Source: Pseudomonas sp. PIC25 (lineage in GTDB: Bacteria > Pseudomonadota > Gammaproteobacteria > Pseudomonadales > Pseudomonadaceae). From it: a stretch of 42,155 bases of DNA. Made by a program: the position numbers and the translations under genes. Each line of letters opens with the position of its first letter. Positions within the stretch are counted from its first letter, which is position 1. Positions 20,039 through 31,807 of this stretch are shown here, piece by piece. Below the pieces are notes generated by a model, which was not told the origin of the DNA, searched no databases, and was given only the letters and a program-made list of their open reading frames with translations. The DNA lies in NCBI RefSeq assembly GCF_002286785.1, contig NZ_MUJY01000072.1, positions 1 through 42,155 on the forward strand. The letters are read 5' to 3'.

Positions 20039-21547
20039 ATGAAGCGCCCCAACATTCTCTTCATCATGGCCGACCAGATGGCCGCGCCGATCCTGCCGAT
20101 CCACGACCCGGCCTCGCCGATCAAGATGCCGAACCTCGGCCGGCTCGCTGCCGAGGGCGTGGTCTTCGATGCTGCCTACTGCAACAGCCCGTTGTGTGCG
20201 CCCTCGCGCTTCAGCTTGGTGAGCGGCCAGTTACCGTCGAAGATCGGTGCCTACGACAATGCTGCCGACTTCCCGGCCGACGTGCCTACCTATGCCCATT
20301 ACCTGCGTCGCCTCGGCTACCGCACTGCGTTGTCCGGCAAGATGCACTTCTGCGGCCCGGACCAGTTGCACGGCTACGAGAAACGCCTGACCAGCGACAT
20401 CTACCCGGCCGATTACGGCTGGGCGGTGAACTGGGACGAGCCGGAGGTACGGCCGAGTTGGTACCACAACATGTCGTCGGTGCTGCAGGCCGGCCCCTGT
20501 GTGCGCACTAACCAGTTGGATTTCGATGAAGAAGTAGTGTTCAAGGCACAACAGTATCTCTACGACCACGTGCGCGGCGACGACACCCGGCCGTTCTGCC
20601 TGACGGTGTCGATGACCCATCCCCACGACCCCTACACCATCCCGGCCGAATACTGGAATCGCTACCAGGACGACGACATCCCCCTGCCGCGCCAGACGAT
20701 TCCCCAGGCCGAGCAGGACCCGCACTCGCAGCGCCTGCTCAAGGTCATCGATCTCTGGGACAAGCCGCTGCCGCCGGAAAAAATCCGCGACGCCCGCCGC
20801 GCTTACTTCGGTGCCTGCAGCTATATCGACGACAACATCGGCAAGCTGCTCGGCACCCTGGAAGCCTGCGGTCTGGCCGATGACACCTTGATCGTGTTCT
20901 CCGGCGACCATGGCGACATGCTGGGCGAGCGGGGGCTCTGGTACAAAATGCACTGGTTCGAGATGGCCGCGCGGGTGCCGCTGCTGGTCCATGCACCGCG
21001 CCGCTTCAAAGCCCATCGGGTGGGCGCGGCGGTATCGACCATCGACTTGCTGCCGACCCTGGTCGAACTGGCCGGCGGCAGCCTGGAATCTCACCTGCCG
21101 CTGGATGGACGCTCGCTGCTGCCGCACCTGGCGGGCGAGGGCGGCCACGACGAAGTGTTCGGCGAGTACATGGCCGAAGGCACCACCAGCCCGCTGATGA
21201 TGATCCGCCGCGGACGCTACAAGTACATGCACTCGGAGCAGGACGCTCCGTTGCTCTTCGACATACTCGAAGACCCGCAGGAGTGCCGCAACCTGGCGCT
21301 CGATCCGGCCTATCGCGCATTGCTCGACGACTTCATCGGCGAGGCCCGCACCCGCTGGGACATCCCGGCGATCCATGCGGCGACCCTGGCCAGCCAGCGC
21401 CGCCGTCGCTTCGTCGCCGCCGCGCTGGAGCAGGGCACGCGCACCAGTTGGGACCACCAGCCCTGGGTCGACGCCAGCCAGCAGTACATGCGCAATCACA
21501 TCGATCTGGACGATCTGGAGCGCCGGGCGCGCTATCCCAGGCCGTAG
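20039..21547 (+). CDS. betC: Choline-sulfatase
   Basis: The protein has 502 residues, typical of BetC. It hydrolyses choline-O-sulfate to choline and sulfate. The sulfatase signature CAPSR begins at Cys53, the residue matured to formylglycine. Metal ligands appear in FIMADQ (Asp12) and in FSGDHGDMLGE near residue 287. The absence of a signal peptide fits a cytoplasmic enzyme. Only a weak AGG lies before the start. A choline-binding protein and a SulP transporter follow on the same strand. Maturation needs a formylglycine-generating or equivalent enzyme, which is not in the window. Confidence 0.94.
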   Translation: MKRPNILFIMADQMAAPILPIHDPASPIKMPNLGRLAAEGVVFDAAYCNSPLCAPSRFSLVSGQLPSKIGAYDNAADFPADVPTYAHYLRRLGYRTALSGKMHFCGPDQLHGYEKRLTSDIYPADYGWAVNWDEPEVRPSWYHNMSSVLQAGPCVRTNQLDFDEEVVFKAQQYLYDHVRGDDTRPFCLTVSMTHPHDPYTIPAEYWNRYQDDDIPLPRQTIPQAEQDPHSQRLLKVIDLWDKPLPPEKIRDARRAYFGACSYIDDNIGKLLGTLEACGLADDTLIVFSGDHGDMLGERGLWYKMHWFEMAARVPLLVHAPRRFKAHRVGAAVSTIDLLPTLVELAGGSLESHLPLDGRSLLPHLAGEGGHDEVFGEYMAEGTTSPLMMIRRGRYKYMHSEQDAPLLFDILEDPQECRNLALDPAYRALLDDFIGEARTRWDIPAIHAATLASQRRRRFVAAALEQGTRTSWDHQPWVDASQQYMRNHIDLDDLERRARYPRP

Positions 21548-21598
21548 AAAAACAAAACGGGCGCATCGCCCATCCGAGAAAAACCAGGGGAGGAAGGC

Positions 21599-22525
21599 AT
21601 GAAAAGACTCAACGCAGTACTCGCCGGCGGCTGTCTGCTGGCGGCCGCCACGTTCCACGTCCAGGCCGAGGACGCCAGCTGCGCCACGGTGAAATTGGCC
21701 GATCCGGGCTGGAGCGATATCGCCGTGACCAACGGCATCGCGACCTTCCTGCTCGACGGCATGGGCTACCAGACCAAGGTCGATACCCTGGCGGTGCCGA
21801 TCATCTTCGGTGGGCTCAAGGACGGCCTGGTGGATGCCTTCCTCGGCAACTGGATGCCGGCCCAGCAGAGCTACCACGACAAGTTCGTCGCCAACGGCAA
21901 TGTGGAGCAGTTGGCGAAGAACCTGGACGGCACCGAGTTCACCCTGGCGGTTCCGACCTATGCCTGGGAAGCCGGGGTGAAGGATTTCGCCGACCTGAAC
22001 AAGTTCGCCGACCGCTTCAACCAGAAGATCTATGGCATCGGCTCGGGCGCACCGGCCAACCAGTCGATCCAGCAGATCATCGCCAAGAACGAGTTCGACC
22101 TGGGCAAATGGCGGCTGGTGGAGTCGGGCGAACAGGCCATGCTCTCCGAGGTGTCCCGCGCAGTGAAGCGGCAGCGCTTCATCGTCTTCCTCGGCTGGAC
22201 GCCGCATCCGATGAACGTGCAGATCGACATGCGCTACCTGAAGGGCGGCGAGGCCTACTTCGGCAGCAGCGGCAGTGTCTACACCCTGACCCGCAAGGGC
22301 TACCGGCAGGCTTGCCCGAACGCTGCCCGGCTGCTCGCCAACCTGAGCTTCACCCAGGAAATGGAGAACAGCATCATGGCCTCGGCGCTGGAGAAAAAGG
22401 GCAGCAACGCCGAGGCGGTGAAAGCCTGGATCGCGGCACATCCCGAGATGCTCGACCAGTGGCTGGAAGGCGTGACCACCCGCGACGGCGGCGAAGCCCT
22501 GGCGGCGGTGAAGGCCAAGCTGTGA
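21599..22525 (+). CDS. choX: Periplasmic choline-binding protein (ChoX/BetX-like), orphan
   Basis: The protein has 308 residues with a signal peptide ending at about VQA (residue 23). It resembles OpuAC-type quaternary-amine receptors: VKLADPGWSDIAVTNG, FLGNWMPAQ, and FLGWTPHPMN. Trp38, Trp85 and Trp200 are good candidates for the aromatic box that holds the trimethylammonium group. GGGGAGGAAGG precedes the start, 51 bp after betC. No permease or ATPase gene accompanies it. Pseudomonads are known to share one Cbc-type transporter among several receptors, so this may serve a distant partner. Choline or choline-O-sulfate is the likely ligand. Confidence 0.88.
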   Translation: MKRLNAVLAGGCLLAAATFHVQAEDASCATVKLADPGWSDIAVTNGIATFLLDGMGYQTKVDTLAVPIIFGGLKDGLVDAFLGNWMPAQQSYHDKFVANGNVEQLAKNLDGTEFTLAVPTYAWEAGVKDFADLNKFADRFNQKIYGIGSGAPANQSIQQIIAKNEFDLGKWRLVESGEQAMLSEVSRAVKRQRFIVFLGWTPHPMNVQIDMRYLKGGEAYFGSSGSVYTLTRKGYRQACPNAARLLANLSFTQEMENSIMASALEKKGSNAEAVKAWIAAHPEMLDQWLEGVTTRDGGEALAAVKAKL

Positions 22526-22528
22526 ATC

Positions 22529-22591
22529 CGTAGGAGCCGGCTCTGCTGGCGATCACACTGACAAGAATCGCGAGCAAAGCTCGCTCCTACG
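22529..22591. repeat. Paired inverted REP elements (BIME-like)
   Basis: CGTAGGAGCCGGCTCTGCTGGCGAT (22529-22553) faces ATCGCGAGCAAAGCTCGCTCCTACG (22567-22591). Outer arms GTAGGAGC and GCTCCTAC pair. Each half matches the common Pseudomonas REP form. The element lies between the choline-binding protein and SulP genes and may stabilise or separate their transcripts. Confidence 0.8.
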
Positions 22592-22609
22592 ACAGATTAC
22601 GGATGACCG

Positions 22610-22642
22610 TACCCGGATTACGCTGCGCTTATCCGGGCTACG
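22610..22642. repeat. Second palindromic intergenic repeat
   Basis: CCCGGAT and ATCCGGG flank TACGCTGCGCTT, with GTA and TAC at the outer ends. The GGATTACGCTGCGC core is a dispersed repeat form I recall from many Pseudomonas genomes. No T-run follows. Confidence 0.6.
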
Positions 22643-22734
22643 GTTGGATGGGTAATCCGCGATTCGCGCCCCCAATGCCTTGACCCTCGCCGCCCGGCAT
22701 GGTGCGGTAACGGCTTCCGTGCCCGAGATTGTCC

Positions 22735-24303
22735 ATGCGCCGCCCCGACCTGATCACGTTGCTCCCCTTCCTCGCCTGGCTGCCCCGGCAGAACCGCGCC
22801 AGCGTCGGCCAGGACCTGCTGGTCGGTCTGACCGGCGCCATCCTCGCCCTGCCGCAATCCATCGCCTACGCGCTGATCGCCGGCCTGCCGGCGGAATACG
22901 GTCTCTATGCGGCCATCGTGCCGGTGATTGTCGCCTGCCTGTGGGGCTCATCCTGGCACCTGATCGGCGGGCCGACCGCGGCCATTTCCATCGTGCTGTT
23001 CACCAGCGTCAGCCCGCTGGCGGTTCCTGGCAGCGCCGACTACGTCGGGCTGGTCCTGCTGCTGACCTTCCTTGCCGGGCTGTTCCAGTGGCTGCTCGGC
23101 CTGCTGCGCTTCGGTGCGCTGGTCAACTTCGTGTCGCACTCGGTGATCCTCGGCTTCACCCTCGGCGCAGCCGTGGTGATCGCCCTCGGCCAGGTACCCA
23201 ACCTGTTCGGCCTCGACTTGCCCAGCCAGGCCACCGCGCTGCAAAGCCTGCTGGCGCTGGGTGAGCACCTGCGCGAGATCCATTGGCCGTCGCTGCTGGT
23301 GGCGCTGGTGACCCTGGTTGTGGCGTTGCTGGTGCGGCGTTTGCTGCCGCGCTGGCCGGCGCTGTTATTGGGCATCCTCGCTGGTGGCGTGCTGGTGGCG
23401 GCCCTGCCGCAGTGGATGGGCGGCGTTCCGCTGGTCAGCGCCTTCGAAGGCCGGCTGCCGCCCTTCAGTCCGCTGCAGTTCGACCTGGATACCCTGCTGC
23501 GTCTGCTGCCGGCCGCCGTCGCCTGCGGCATGCTCGGGCTGGTCACCAGCCTGTCCATTGCCCGTGCCCTGGCCGGCCGCTCGCAGCAGATGCTCAACGC
23601 CAACCTGGAAGTGCGCGGCCAGGGCCTGTCCAATATGGTCGGCGCCTGGTTCTCGGCCTCGCTGTCGGCAGGCTCGTTCACCCGCTCGGCACTGAACCAG
23701 CAGGCCGGTGCCCGCTCGCCACTGGCCGGAGTATTCTCCGCGCTCTGGGTCGCCCTGTTCACCCTCTTCGGCGCCCGCCTGATCGAACACATCCCGCTGC
23801 CGGCCATGGCCGCGAGCATCCTGCTGATCTGCTGGGGGTTGGTGGATATTCATGGCGTTCGCGCGCTCTGGCGGGTGAGCCGTTCGGAATTCCTGGTGAT
23901 GAGCCTGACCTTCGCCGCCACGCTGCTGTTGGAGTTGCAGACCGCCATCTACGCTGGGGTGCTGGCGTCGCTGTTCTTCTACCTCAAGCGCACGTCGCGG
24001 CCACGGGTGCAGCAATGGCGGGAAGGAGAGGATGACGTACTGCGTCTGGAGGGTTCGATCTTCTTCGGGGCCTGCCCTTATCTGCAGCACCGCCTGCAAC
24101 GCTGCGAAGGCGCGCGGGTGATCGTCGAGGCGCAGCAGGTCAACTTCATCGACTACGCCGGGGTCGAGATGCTGCACCAGGAAGCCCGCCGCCTGCTCGG
24201 CCAGAACCGCAGCCTGACGCTACGCCAGGCCCGCCCGCAGGTGGTGGAAGAATTGCTGAAACTGGAAGGACCGGAGCATTGCCCGGTCCTGTTCGAGACC
24301 TGA
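22735..24303 (+). CDS. SulP-family anion (sulfate) transporter with STAS domain
   Basis: The protein has 522 residues. The N-terminal membrane domain (about 20-420) has the SulP signature ILALPQSIAYALIAGLPAEYGLYAA and the GGPTAAIS motif. A C-terminal STAS domain spans about 430-520 (VNFIDYAGVEMLHQE). It sits in the inner membrane and probably moves sulfate. Beside betC it could import sulfate or export the excess released by the sulfatase; direction is not readable. The ATG at 22735 is used; an in-frame TTG at 22729 is possible, and neither has a strong ribosome site. The 209-bp leader carries repeats. Its stop codon directly abuts the aroE stop. Confidence 0.88.
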   Translation: MRRPDLITLLPFLAWLPRQNRASVGQDLLVGLTGAILALPQSIAYALIAGLPAEYGLYAAIVPVIVACLWGSSWHLIGGPTAAISIVLFTSVSPLAVPGSADYVGLVLLLTFLAGLFQWLLGLLRFGALVNFVSHSVILGFTLGAAVVIALGQVPNLFGLDLPSQATALQSLLALGEHLREIHWPSLLVALVTLVVALLVRRLLPRWPALLLGILAGGVLVAALPQWMGGVPLVSAFEGRLPPFSPLQFDLDTLLRLLPAAVACGMLGLVTSLSIARALAGRSQQMLNANLEVRGQGLSNMVGAWFSASLSAGSFTRSALNQQAGARSPLAGVFSALWVALFTLFGARLIEHIPLPAMAASILLICWGLVDIHGVRALWRVSRSEFLVMSLTFAATLLLELQTAIYAGVLASLFFYLKRTSRPRVQQWREGEDDVLRLEGSIFFGACPYLQHRLQRCEGARVIVEAQQVNFIDYAGVEMLHQEARRLLGQNRSLTLRQARPQVVEELLKLEGPEHCPVLFET

Positions 24304-25128
24304 TTAACCGGCCAACACCAATCTTCGAACCTCAGCCAACACCGGTGCACTGTCCGGCCGCACGCCGCGCCAGAGGAAGAACGCCTCGGCGGCCTGCTCC
24401 ACCAGCATGCCCAGGCCATCCAGCGCCTGCGCCGCGCCATGCTCGCTGGCCCAGCGGCAGAAGGCAGTGGGTTCCTTGCCGTACATCATGTCGTAGCACA
24501 GCGTGTGGCCCGGGCGGATCAGGCTCGGCGAGATCGGCGGCAGGTCCCCGGCGAGGCTGGCGGAGGTGCCATTGACGATCAGGTCCACCGGCTCGTCGAG
24601 CCAGTCGAAACCGCTGGCCACCACCGGGCCCAGGTCGGCGAACTGCCGGGCCAGCGCCTCGGCCTTCTCCACCGTGCGGTTGGCGATGACCAGGCTGGCC
24701 GGGTGCTCTGCCAGGAACGGTTCCAGCACGCCACGTACCGCACCGCCTGCACCGAGCAACAGGATGCGCTTGCCGATCAGCGGAAAGCCCGCGTTCACCG
24801 TCAAGTCGCGCACCAGTCCGGCGCCATCGGTGTTGTCGCCGAGCAGGCTGCCGTCGTCGAGCTTCTTCAGGGTATTCACCGCCCCGGCGCGTTCGGCGCG
24901 AGCGCTCAGGCTGTCAGCCAGGCGGAACGCCTCTTCCTTGAATGGCACGGTGACGTTCGCTCCCTTGCCGTCGCGGAAGAAGGTACGGGCGAACCCGGTG
25001 AAATCGTCCAGTGGGGCGAGCAGGGCCTCGTAGGTCAGCGCCTGGCCGGTCTGCTCGGCGAACAGCCGGTGGATCAGCGGCGACTTGCTGTGGCCGATGG
25101 GGTTGCCGAAAACGCCGTAGCGGTCCAT
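24304..25128 (-). CDS. aroE: Shikimate dehydrogenase
   Basis: The protein has 274 residues. It reduces 3-dehydroshikimate to shikimate with NADPH. The substrate-binding GHSKSP is at 12-17, catalytic Lys64 is in [10 protein letters not shown], and Asp101 is in GDNTDGAG. The NADP turn [12 protein letters not shown] is near residue 123. It lies 35 bp downstream of hemF on the same strand, so the two are probably one transcript. Its stop meets the SulP stop with no base between. Confidence 0.97.
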   Translation of the reverse strand: MDRYGVFGNPIGHSKSPLIHRLFAEQTGQALTYEALLAPLDDFTGFARTFFRDGKGANVTVPFKEEAFRLADSLSARAERAGAVNTLKKLDDGSLLGDNTDGAGLVRDLTVNAGFPLIGKRILLLGAGGAVRGVLEPFLAEHPASLVIANRTVEKAEALARQFADLGPVVASGFDWLDEPVDLIVNGTSASLAGDLPPISPSLIRPGHTLCYDMMYGKEPTAFCRWASEHGAAQALDGLGMLVEQAAEAFFLWRGVRPDSAPVLAEVRRLVLAG

Positions 25129-25163
25129 GGAAATCCTCGGTGAAATGCTTCAGCGCCCGGCCA

Positions 25164-27327
<2,164 letters not shown>

Positions 27328-27337
27328 GCCAAACACC

Positions 27338-27892
27338 TTATCCTCTTACTACCCGCCCACTGACCAGATCACGGATGGTGCTAGGGTTCTTCCGCCCGCC
27401 CAAGGCACCGCCGAGCACGGCGTCGAGGCGATCATGGAAGTACTGCTCGACACGCAAGCGCGTGCGCGCCGCCGGTCGGCCGCCCGGATTGGCCGAGGTA
27501 GACACCAGCGGGCCGGTGAGGGCGCAGAGGTCACGCACCAGCGGGTGATCGGATACGCGCAGGGCGACACTGTCGTGCTGGCCGGTGATCCACTCGGGTA
27601 GCCGGTTCTGATGGGGAACCAGCCAGGTGTTCGGTCCCGGCCAGGTGCTGGCCAGACGGTCCTGCCAGGCTTCCGGCAAGTCCTCCAGGAGGAAATCGAA
27701 CTGGCGAATGGAGTCGGCGACAAGGATCAAGCCCTTTTCCACAGGTCGATCCTTCAGCGCCAGCAACCGGTAGACAGCTTCCTCGTTCCACGGATCGCAA
27801 CCCAATCCCCAAACCGCTTCGGTCGGGTAGGCCACCACGCCTCCCTCCCGCACCACACGCGCCACATACTGCGCACGCCAACTGCTGACCAT
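27338..27892 (-). CDS. tsaC: Threonylcarbamoyl-AMP synthase (Sua5/YrdC/TsaC)
   Basis: The protein has 184 residues of the short YrdC type. It makes threonylcarbamoyl-AMP from threonine, bicarbonate and ATP for t6A37 of ANN-decoding tRNAs. The motif [16 protein letters not shown] is near residue 21, followed by [15 protein letters not shown] and [11 protein letters not shown], the substrate and ATP site. The start at 27892 begins the family's first strand, with only a weak GGGGG ribosome site. It follows dprA by 43 bp on the same strand, as in other pseudomonads. Confidence 0.94.
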   Translation of the reverse strand: MVSSWRAQYVARVVREGGVVAYPTEAVWGLGCDPWNEEAVYRLLALKDRPVEKGLILVADSIRQFDFLLEDLPEAWQDRLASTWPGPNTWLVPHQNRLPEWITGQHDSVALRVSDHPLVRDLCALTGPLVSTSANPGGRPAARTRLRVEQYFHDRLDAVLGGALGGRKNPSTIRDLVSGRVVRG

Positions 27893-27935
27893 CGTTCCAG
27901 CCCCCGAATACTGACTGGACGGCAGTGTACAAGGC

Positions 27936-29039
27936 TCAACCGGCGCGATACACCCAGCAGCCGGCCTCACAGGCCACCTGGCCCGCCAATTCCAGCTCGG
28001 TGAGGGCGACCAGGGTCCGTGGCAGCTCCCAACCGAGATTCGCCGCCAGGCTTTCACTGCTCTGGGGCGCTGCCCGCAGCAGCGCCAGCAGCGGATGCCC
28101 GGCCTGGGCAGCGGATGCGGCGGCTGGCGCCTGGACCTGCCAGCCGCGCAGGGCTTCGAGGATGTGCTCGATGGTCTCCACCAGGGTGGCGCCCTCGCGG
28201 ATCAGCTGATGGCAACCACGCGCCCCCGGATGGTGGATGGAGCCGGGAATGGCATAGACCTCTCGGCCCTGTTCGGCCGCCAGCTTCGCCGTGATCAACG
28301 AGCCGCTGGACGGGCTTGCCTCGACAACCAGCACGCCCAACGACAGGCCGCTGATGATGCGGTTGCGCCGGGGGAAGTTGCTCGCCTGGGGTGGGCAGTC
28401 CAGCGGTAGCTCCGATACCAGAGCACCGCCGCGGGCGACGATCCGTTGCGCCAGTGCCTTGTGCCGATGCGGATAGAGGCAACGCAGCCCTGTCCCGAGC
28501 ACCGCGACGGTCAGGCCGTCGCCATCCAGCGCTCCCTGGTGCGCGGCGCCGTCGATACCCAGAGCCAATCCACTGGTGATCACGAAACCGGCACCGGCCA
28601 GGCTGCGGGCAAAGGAACGGGCCGTATCCAATCCCGGAGCGGACGCACGACGGCTGCCAACCATGGCCAGTTGAGGCCGTTCGAGAATGGCGGGATCGCC
28701 CTCGACGAACAGCAGGGGAGGTGCATCGGGCAGTTCGCCAAGCAGGGCAGGGTAGCGTGGATCGTCCCAGGCCAGCAGGTGATGGTCCGGCTGTTCCAGC
28801 CATGCCATGGTAGCGGCGGCACGCTCGCGGATTTCCGCACTACGCCGGGGCTCGGCACAACAGGCGGGCAAACCCAGGGAGCGCCAGGCGCTGGCCGGTG
28901 CGCTGAGGGCAGCGGATGCGCTTTCGAAGGCATCGAGCAAGCGGCGGAAACGTCGAGGGCCGAGTTCCGGCAGGCTGTGCAGGCGCAGGCGGGCTTCTAG
29001 TTCGGCGGGAGTGAGGGAAGTCGTCGTCGCGAGCGACAT
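27936..29039 (-). CDS. dprA: DNA-processing protein DprA
   Basis: The protein has 367 residues. It loads RecA onto incoming single-stranded DNA during transformation. An N-terminal helical domain (10-95) precedes the Rossmann DNA-binding core, with [29 protein letters not shown] and [16 protein letters not shown]-terminal winged helix covers about 300-367. The start at 29039 is chosen because AAGGAT lies eight bases upstream; ATGs at 29048 and 29069 lack one. It precedes tsaC in an operon. Confidence 0.93.
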   Translation of the reverse strand: MSLATTTSLTPAELEARLRLHSLPELGPRRFRRLLDAFESASAALSAPASAWRSLGLPACCAEPRRSAEIRERAAATMAWLEQPDHHLLAWDDPRYPALLGELPDAPPLLFVEGDPAILERPQLAMVGSRRASAPGLDTARSFARSLAGAGFVITSGLALGIDGAAHQGALDGDGLTVAVLGTGLRCLYPHRHKALAQRIVARGGALVSELPLDCPPQASNFPRRNRIISGLSLGVLVVEASPSSGSLITAKLAAEQGREVYAIPGSIHHPGARGCHQLIREGATLVETIEHILEALRGWQVQAPAAASAAQAGHPLLALLRAAPQSSESLAANLGWELPRTLVALTELELAGQVACEAGCWVYRAG

Positions 29040-29079
29040 CGCGATCATCCTTGATCTGTCGCGCCGCAAATGCGGCAGG

Positions 29080-29113
29080 GGAAAAGAAGAAGCCCCGCTC
29101 GGGGCGGGGCTTC
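29080..29113 (-). terminator. Rho-independent terminator of tsaP
   Basis: On the minus strand GAAGCCCCGC pairs with GCGGGGCTTC around five bases, followed by TTCTTTTCC. It begins six bases after the tsaP stop. Confidence 0.82.
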
Positions 29114-29118
29114 GGCTG

Positions 29119-30144
29119 TTACGGGTTGCGGACCTTGTCCATAACCGCGAGCTGGCGGCTGGCAGCGAGCACCAGGCCGTAGCTGAGCTTGTCGTAAGTG
29201 CGGAACACCATCAGCAGGCCGGAACGCTCGTCCGGGACCTTCACCGACTCGCCGGTGATGCGGTCACGCACGGTTTCGCCAGTCTTGTAGACGGCCAGGA
29301 CGTTGCCTTCGGCCAGGCCGTCGCGCTTGCCCTTGTTGATGGTGACCACGTCGAACTGGCCGATCTGCGTCACACCACGCGGAACATCGAGGATCAGGCC
29401 CTTGATGTCGCTCGCCGGAGCACTGGGCATGAAGGTGGAGTTCACCGCACGCTCCTCGGTAGGGAACAGACGGTCGCCCAGGCGAACTTCCTGGGTGGTG
29501 CGCAGCAGGGTCATGGTGGCGATATCGCCTTCCTCGGCGACCACTTCGCCGGTACCGATGTCGTCGGCGTTGATGCCGAGGAATTCCTTGGTATCCGGAT
29601 CGGTGTAGGTACGGCCCTGGCGGAAGATGCCGTATACGGGCTGGCCTTCCTCGAAGGTGCCGCGGGCATAGATTCGGTCACCGGCGCCGCTCACCACGCG
29701 CTCGGCGTTACCGGCGACGATGTAGGGCTGGCCCTCGAACTGCTCGGGCGTATCGACGATACGGTTGGACAGCAGGAAGCTGTTGATCTTTTCCAGCGGG
29801 ATGGTCGGGATCGCTTCGGCCATCGGCGTGCTGCGCACCTTCGGCGACAGCTTGACGGTCCCGCGCGATTCGCCGCGGTTGAGCATCAGACGCGGCTGGC
29901 CATCGATATAGACCAGGCTCAGCGTATCGCCCGGGTAGATCAGGTGAGGGTTCTGGATCTGCGGGTTGGCGTGCCAGATTTCCGGCCACTTCCAAGGCTC
30001 GCGGAGAAACTTGCCGGAGATGTCCCAGAGCGTATCGCCCTTCACCACGGTATAGCGGTCCGGATGACCATCCTTCAGCTCTACCGCAGCCTGCGCCAGA
30101 CCGCCCGCGGCGAGGAGCAGCAGGGCGAGTAGTGATTTCCTCAT
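29119..30144 (-). CDS. tsaP: LysM peptidoglycan-binding protein, type IV pilus secretin-associated TsaP
   Basis: The protein has 341 residues, matching P. aeruginosa PA0020 as I recall it. A signal peptide ([19 protein letters not shown]) is followed by one LysM domain at about 30-80 ([18 protein letters not shown] and [15 protein letters not shown]). A FlgT-C-like domain makes up the rest. TsaP binds peptidoglycan and anchors the PilQ secretin. The start at 30144 is chosen because the signal peptide begins there, with AAGGGAT upstream. It diverges from def. Confidence 0.92.
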   Translation of the reverse strand: MRKSLLALLLLAAGGLAQAAVELKDGHPDRYTVVKGDTLWDISGKFLREPWKWPEIWHANPQIQNPHLIYPGDTLSLVYIDGQPRLMLNRGESRGTVKLSPKVRSTPMAEAIPTIPLEKINSFLLSNRIVDTPEQFEGQPYIVAGNAERVVSGAGDRIYARGTFEEGQPVYGIFRQGRTYTDPDTKEFLGINADDIGTGEVVAEEGDIATMTLLRTTQEVRLGDRLFPTEERAVNSTFMPSAPASDIKGLILDVPRGVTQIGQFDVVTINKGKRDGLAEGNVLAVYKTGETVRDRITGESVKVPDERSGLLMVFRTYDKLSYGLVLAASRQLAVMDKVRNP

Positions 30145-30294
30145 GCGGTGAATCCCTTTATTATGTGTATTCACGTGGAGCGCCCTAGCGCCGCGGAAAT
30201 CCCCAGGGAACGCGGCGTGAAGCCGTTTTTCAATGCTGCTCATCATCTTAGCAGTGGATTTTTACTTAATTCCATAAGTGCATCACAAACGTAT

Positions 30295-30801
30295 ATGGCG
30301 ATCCTGAACATCCTCGAATTTCCCGATCCGCGGCTGCGTACCATCGCCAAACCGGTGGAGTCGGTGGACGACTCGCTGCGCCAGCTGATCGACGACATGT
30401 TCGAGACCATGTACGCCGCCCCGGGCATCGGTCTGGCCGCGACTCAGGTGAACGTGCACAAGCGCCTGGTGGTGATCGACGTCAGCGAGGACAAGACCCA
30501 GCCGCTGGTGTTCATCAACCCCGAGTTCGAACCGCTCACCGACGAACTGGACCAGTATCAGGAAGGCTGCCTGTCGGTACCCGGCTTCTACGAGAACGTC
30601 GAGCGTCCGCAACGCGTCCGGGTCAAGGCCCTCGACCGCAATGGCGAAGCCTTCGAAATGATCTGCGAAGGCCTGCTGGCGGTGTGCATCCAGCACGAGT
30701 GCGATCACCTCAACGGCAAGCTGTTCGTCGATTACCTGTCCAGCCTCAAGCGTGATCGTATCCGCAAGAAGCTGGAGAAACAGCACAGGCAACAGGCCTG
30801 A
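30295..30801 (+). CDS. def: Peptide deformylase
   Basis: The protein has 168 residues. It removes the formyl group from nascent protein N-termini. All three motifs are present: GIGLAATQ (44-51), EGCLS (90-94, metal ligand Cys92) and HECDH (134-138). There is no recognisable ribosome site before the start; the preceding 40 bases are unusually AT-rich for this genome. The start is firm because [15 protein letters not shown] opens the family. It leads the def-fmt-rsmB-trkA cluster, with a terminator-like hairpin before fmt. Confidence 0.97.
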   Translation: MAILNILEFPDPRLRTIAKPVESVDDSLRQLIDDMFETMYAAPGIGLAATQVNVHKRLVVIDVSEDKTQPLVFINPEFEPLTDELDQYQEGCLSVPGFYENVERPQRVRVKALDRNGEAFEMICEGLLAVCIQHECDHLNGKLFVDYLSSLKRDRIRKKLEKQHRQQA

Positions 30802-30815
30802 TGCGTTCATACTGA

Positions 30816-30840
30816 AGGCTTGCTCCGGCAAGCCTTTTTC
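30816..30840 (+). terminator. Terminator between def and fmt
   Basis: AAGGCTTGC pairs with GCAAGCCTT around TCCG, followed by a short T-run ending in TTTTTC. It is probably partial, since fmt starts 22 bp later. Confidence 0.72.
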
Positions 30841-30862
30841 TTTCAGCCCTCAGCGAGAGACC

Positions 30863-31807
30863 ATGACCCAGCCCCTGCGCATCGTCTTCGCCGGCACCCC
30901 GGAATTTGCCGCCGAACATCTCAAGGCCCTCCTCGAAACCCCGCACCGGATCGTCGCCGTCTACACCCAGCCCGACCGCCCCGCCGGTCGCGGACAGAAG
31001 CTGATGCCGAGTCCGGTCAAGCAGCTCGCCGTTCAGCACAACATTCCCGTCCTCCAGCCGAAGACCCTGCGCGATCCGGCTGCCCAGGCCGAACTGGCCG
31101 CCTTGCAGCCGGACCTGATGGTGGTGGTGGCCTACGGTCTGATCCTGCCCCAGGCGGTGCTGGATATCCCCCGCCTCGGCTGCATCAACAGCCATGCCTC
31201 GCTACTGCCGCGCTGGCGCGGCGCGGCGCCGATCCAGCGCGCCGTGGAGGCCGGCGACGCGGAAAGCGGGGTCACCGTAATGCGCATGGAAGCCGGCCTG
31301 GACACCGGCCCGATGCTGCTCAAAACGAGCACCCCCATCGAAGCCGGCGATACCGGCGGCACCCTGCACGACCGCCTCGCCATCCTGGGGTCGAAGGCCG
31401 TGATCGAGGCGGTCGATACCCTGGCCGCCGGCACGCTGGTGGGCGAAGTTCAGGACGATGCCCTGGCCACCTACGCGCACAAGCTGAATAAAGAAGAAGC
31501 CCGTCTCGACTGGGGCCGCCCGGCCGTCGAGCTGGAGCGCCGCATCCGGGCCTTCACGCCCTGGCCTGTCTGTCACACCACCCTGAACGGCGAGACGCTG
31601 AAGGTACTGGCTGCAGCCCCAGGCGAAGGCCGAGGCGTCCCCGGTACCATCCTCGCCGCCAACAAGGACGGCCTGACCGTTGCCTGTGGCGAAGGCGCCC
31701 TACGTCTGACCCGCCTGCAACTCCCCGGCGGCAAGCCTCTGGCCTTCGCCGATCTGCTCAACAGCCGCCGCGAGCAGTTCGCCCCGGGCCAGGTGCTCGG
31801 CGCATGA
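30863..31807 (+). CDS. fmt: Methionyl-tRNA formyltransferase
   Basis: The protein has 314 residues. It formylates initiator Met-tRNA with 10-formyl-tetrahydrofolate, the step that Def later reverses. The catalytic set is Asn109 and His111 ([14 protein letters not shown]) and Asp147 (EAGLDTGPM). [12 protein letters not shown] opens the family. The usual NVH is NSH here, a mild change between the two catalytic residues. The C-terminal tRNA-binding domain is complete. It overlaps rsmB by four bases (ATGA). Confidence 0.97.
   Translation: MTQPLRIVFAGTPEFAAEHLKALLETPHRIVAVYTQPDRPAGRGQKLMPSPVKQLAVQHNIPVLQPKTLRDPAAQAELAALQPDLMVVVAYGLILPQAVLDIPRLGCINSHASLLPRWRGAAPIQRAVEAGDAESGVTVMRMEAGLDTGPMLLKTSTPIEAGDTGGTLHDRLAILGSKAVIEAVDTLAAGTLVGEVQDDALATYAHKLNKEEARLDWGRPAVELERRIRAFTPWPVCHTTLNGETLKVLAAAPGEGRGVPGTILAANKDGLTVACGEGALRLTRLQLPGGKPLAFADLLNSRREQFAPGQVLGA

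Noticed and set aside
20231-22441. A 736-residue minus-strand frame opposite betC and the choline-binding gene
   Set aside because: It spans two genes with catalytic and ligand motifs on the other strand and shows no domain of its own.
22526-22650. CRISPR-like repeats in the betC-SulP gap
   Set aside because: The repeats are inverted REP-type palindromes, not direct repeats with regular spacers.
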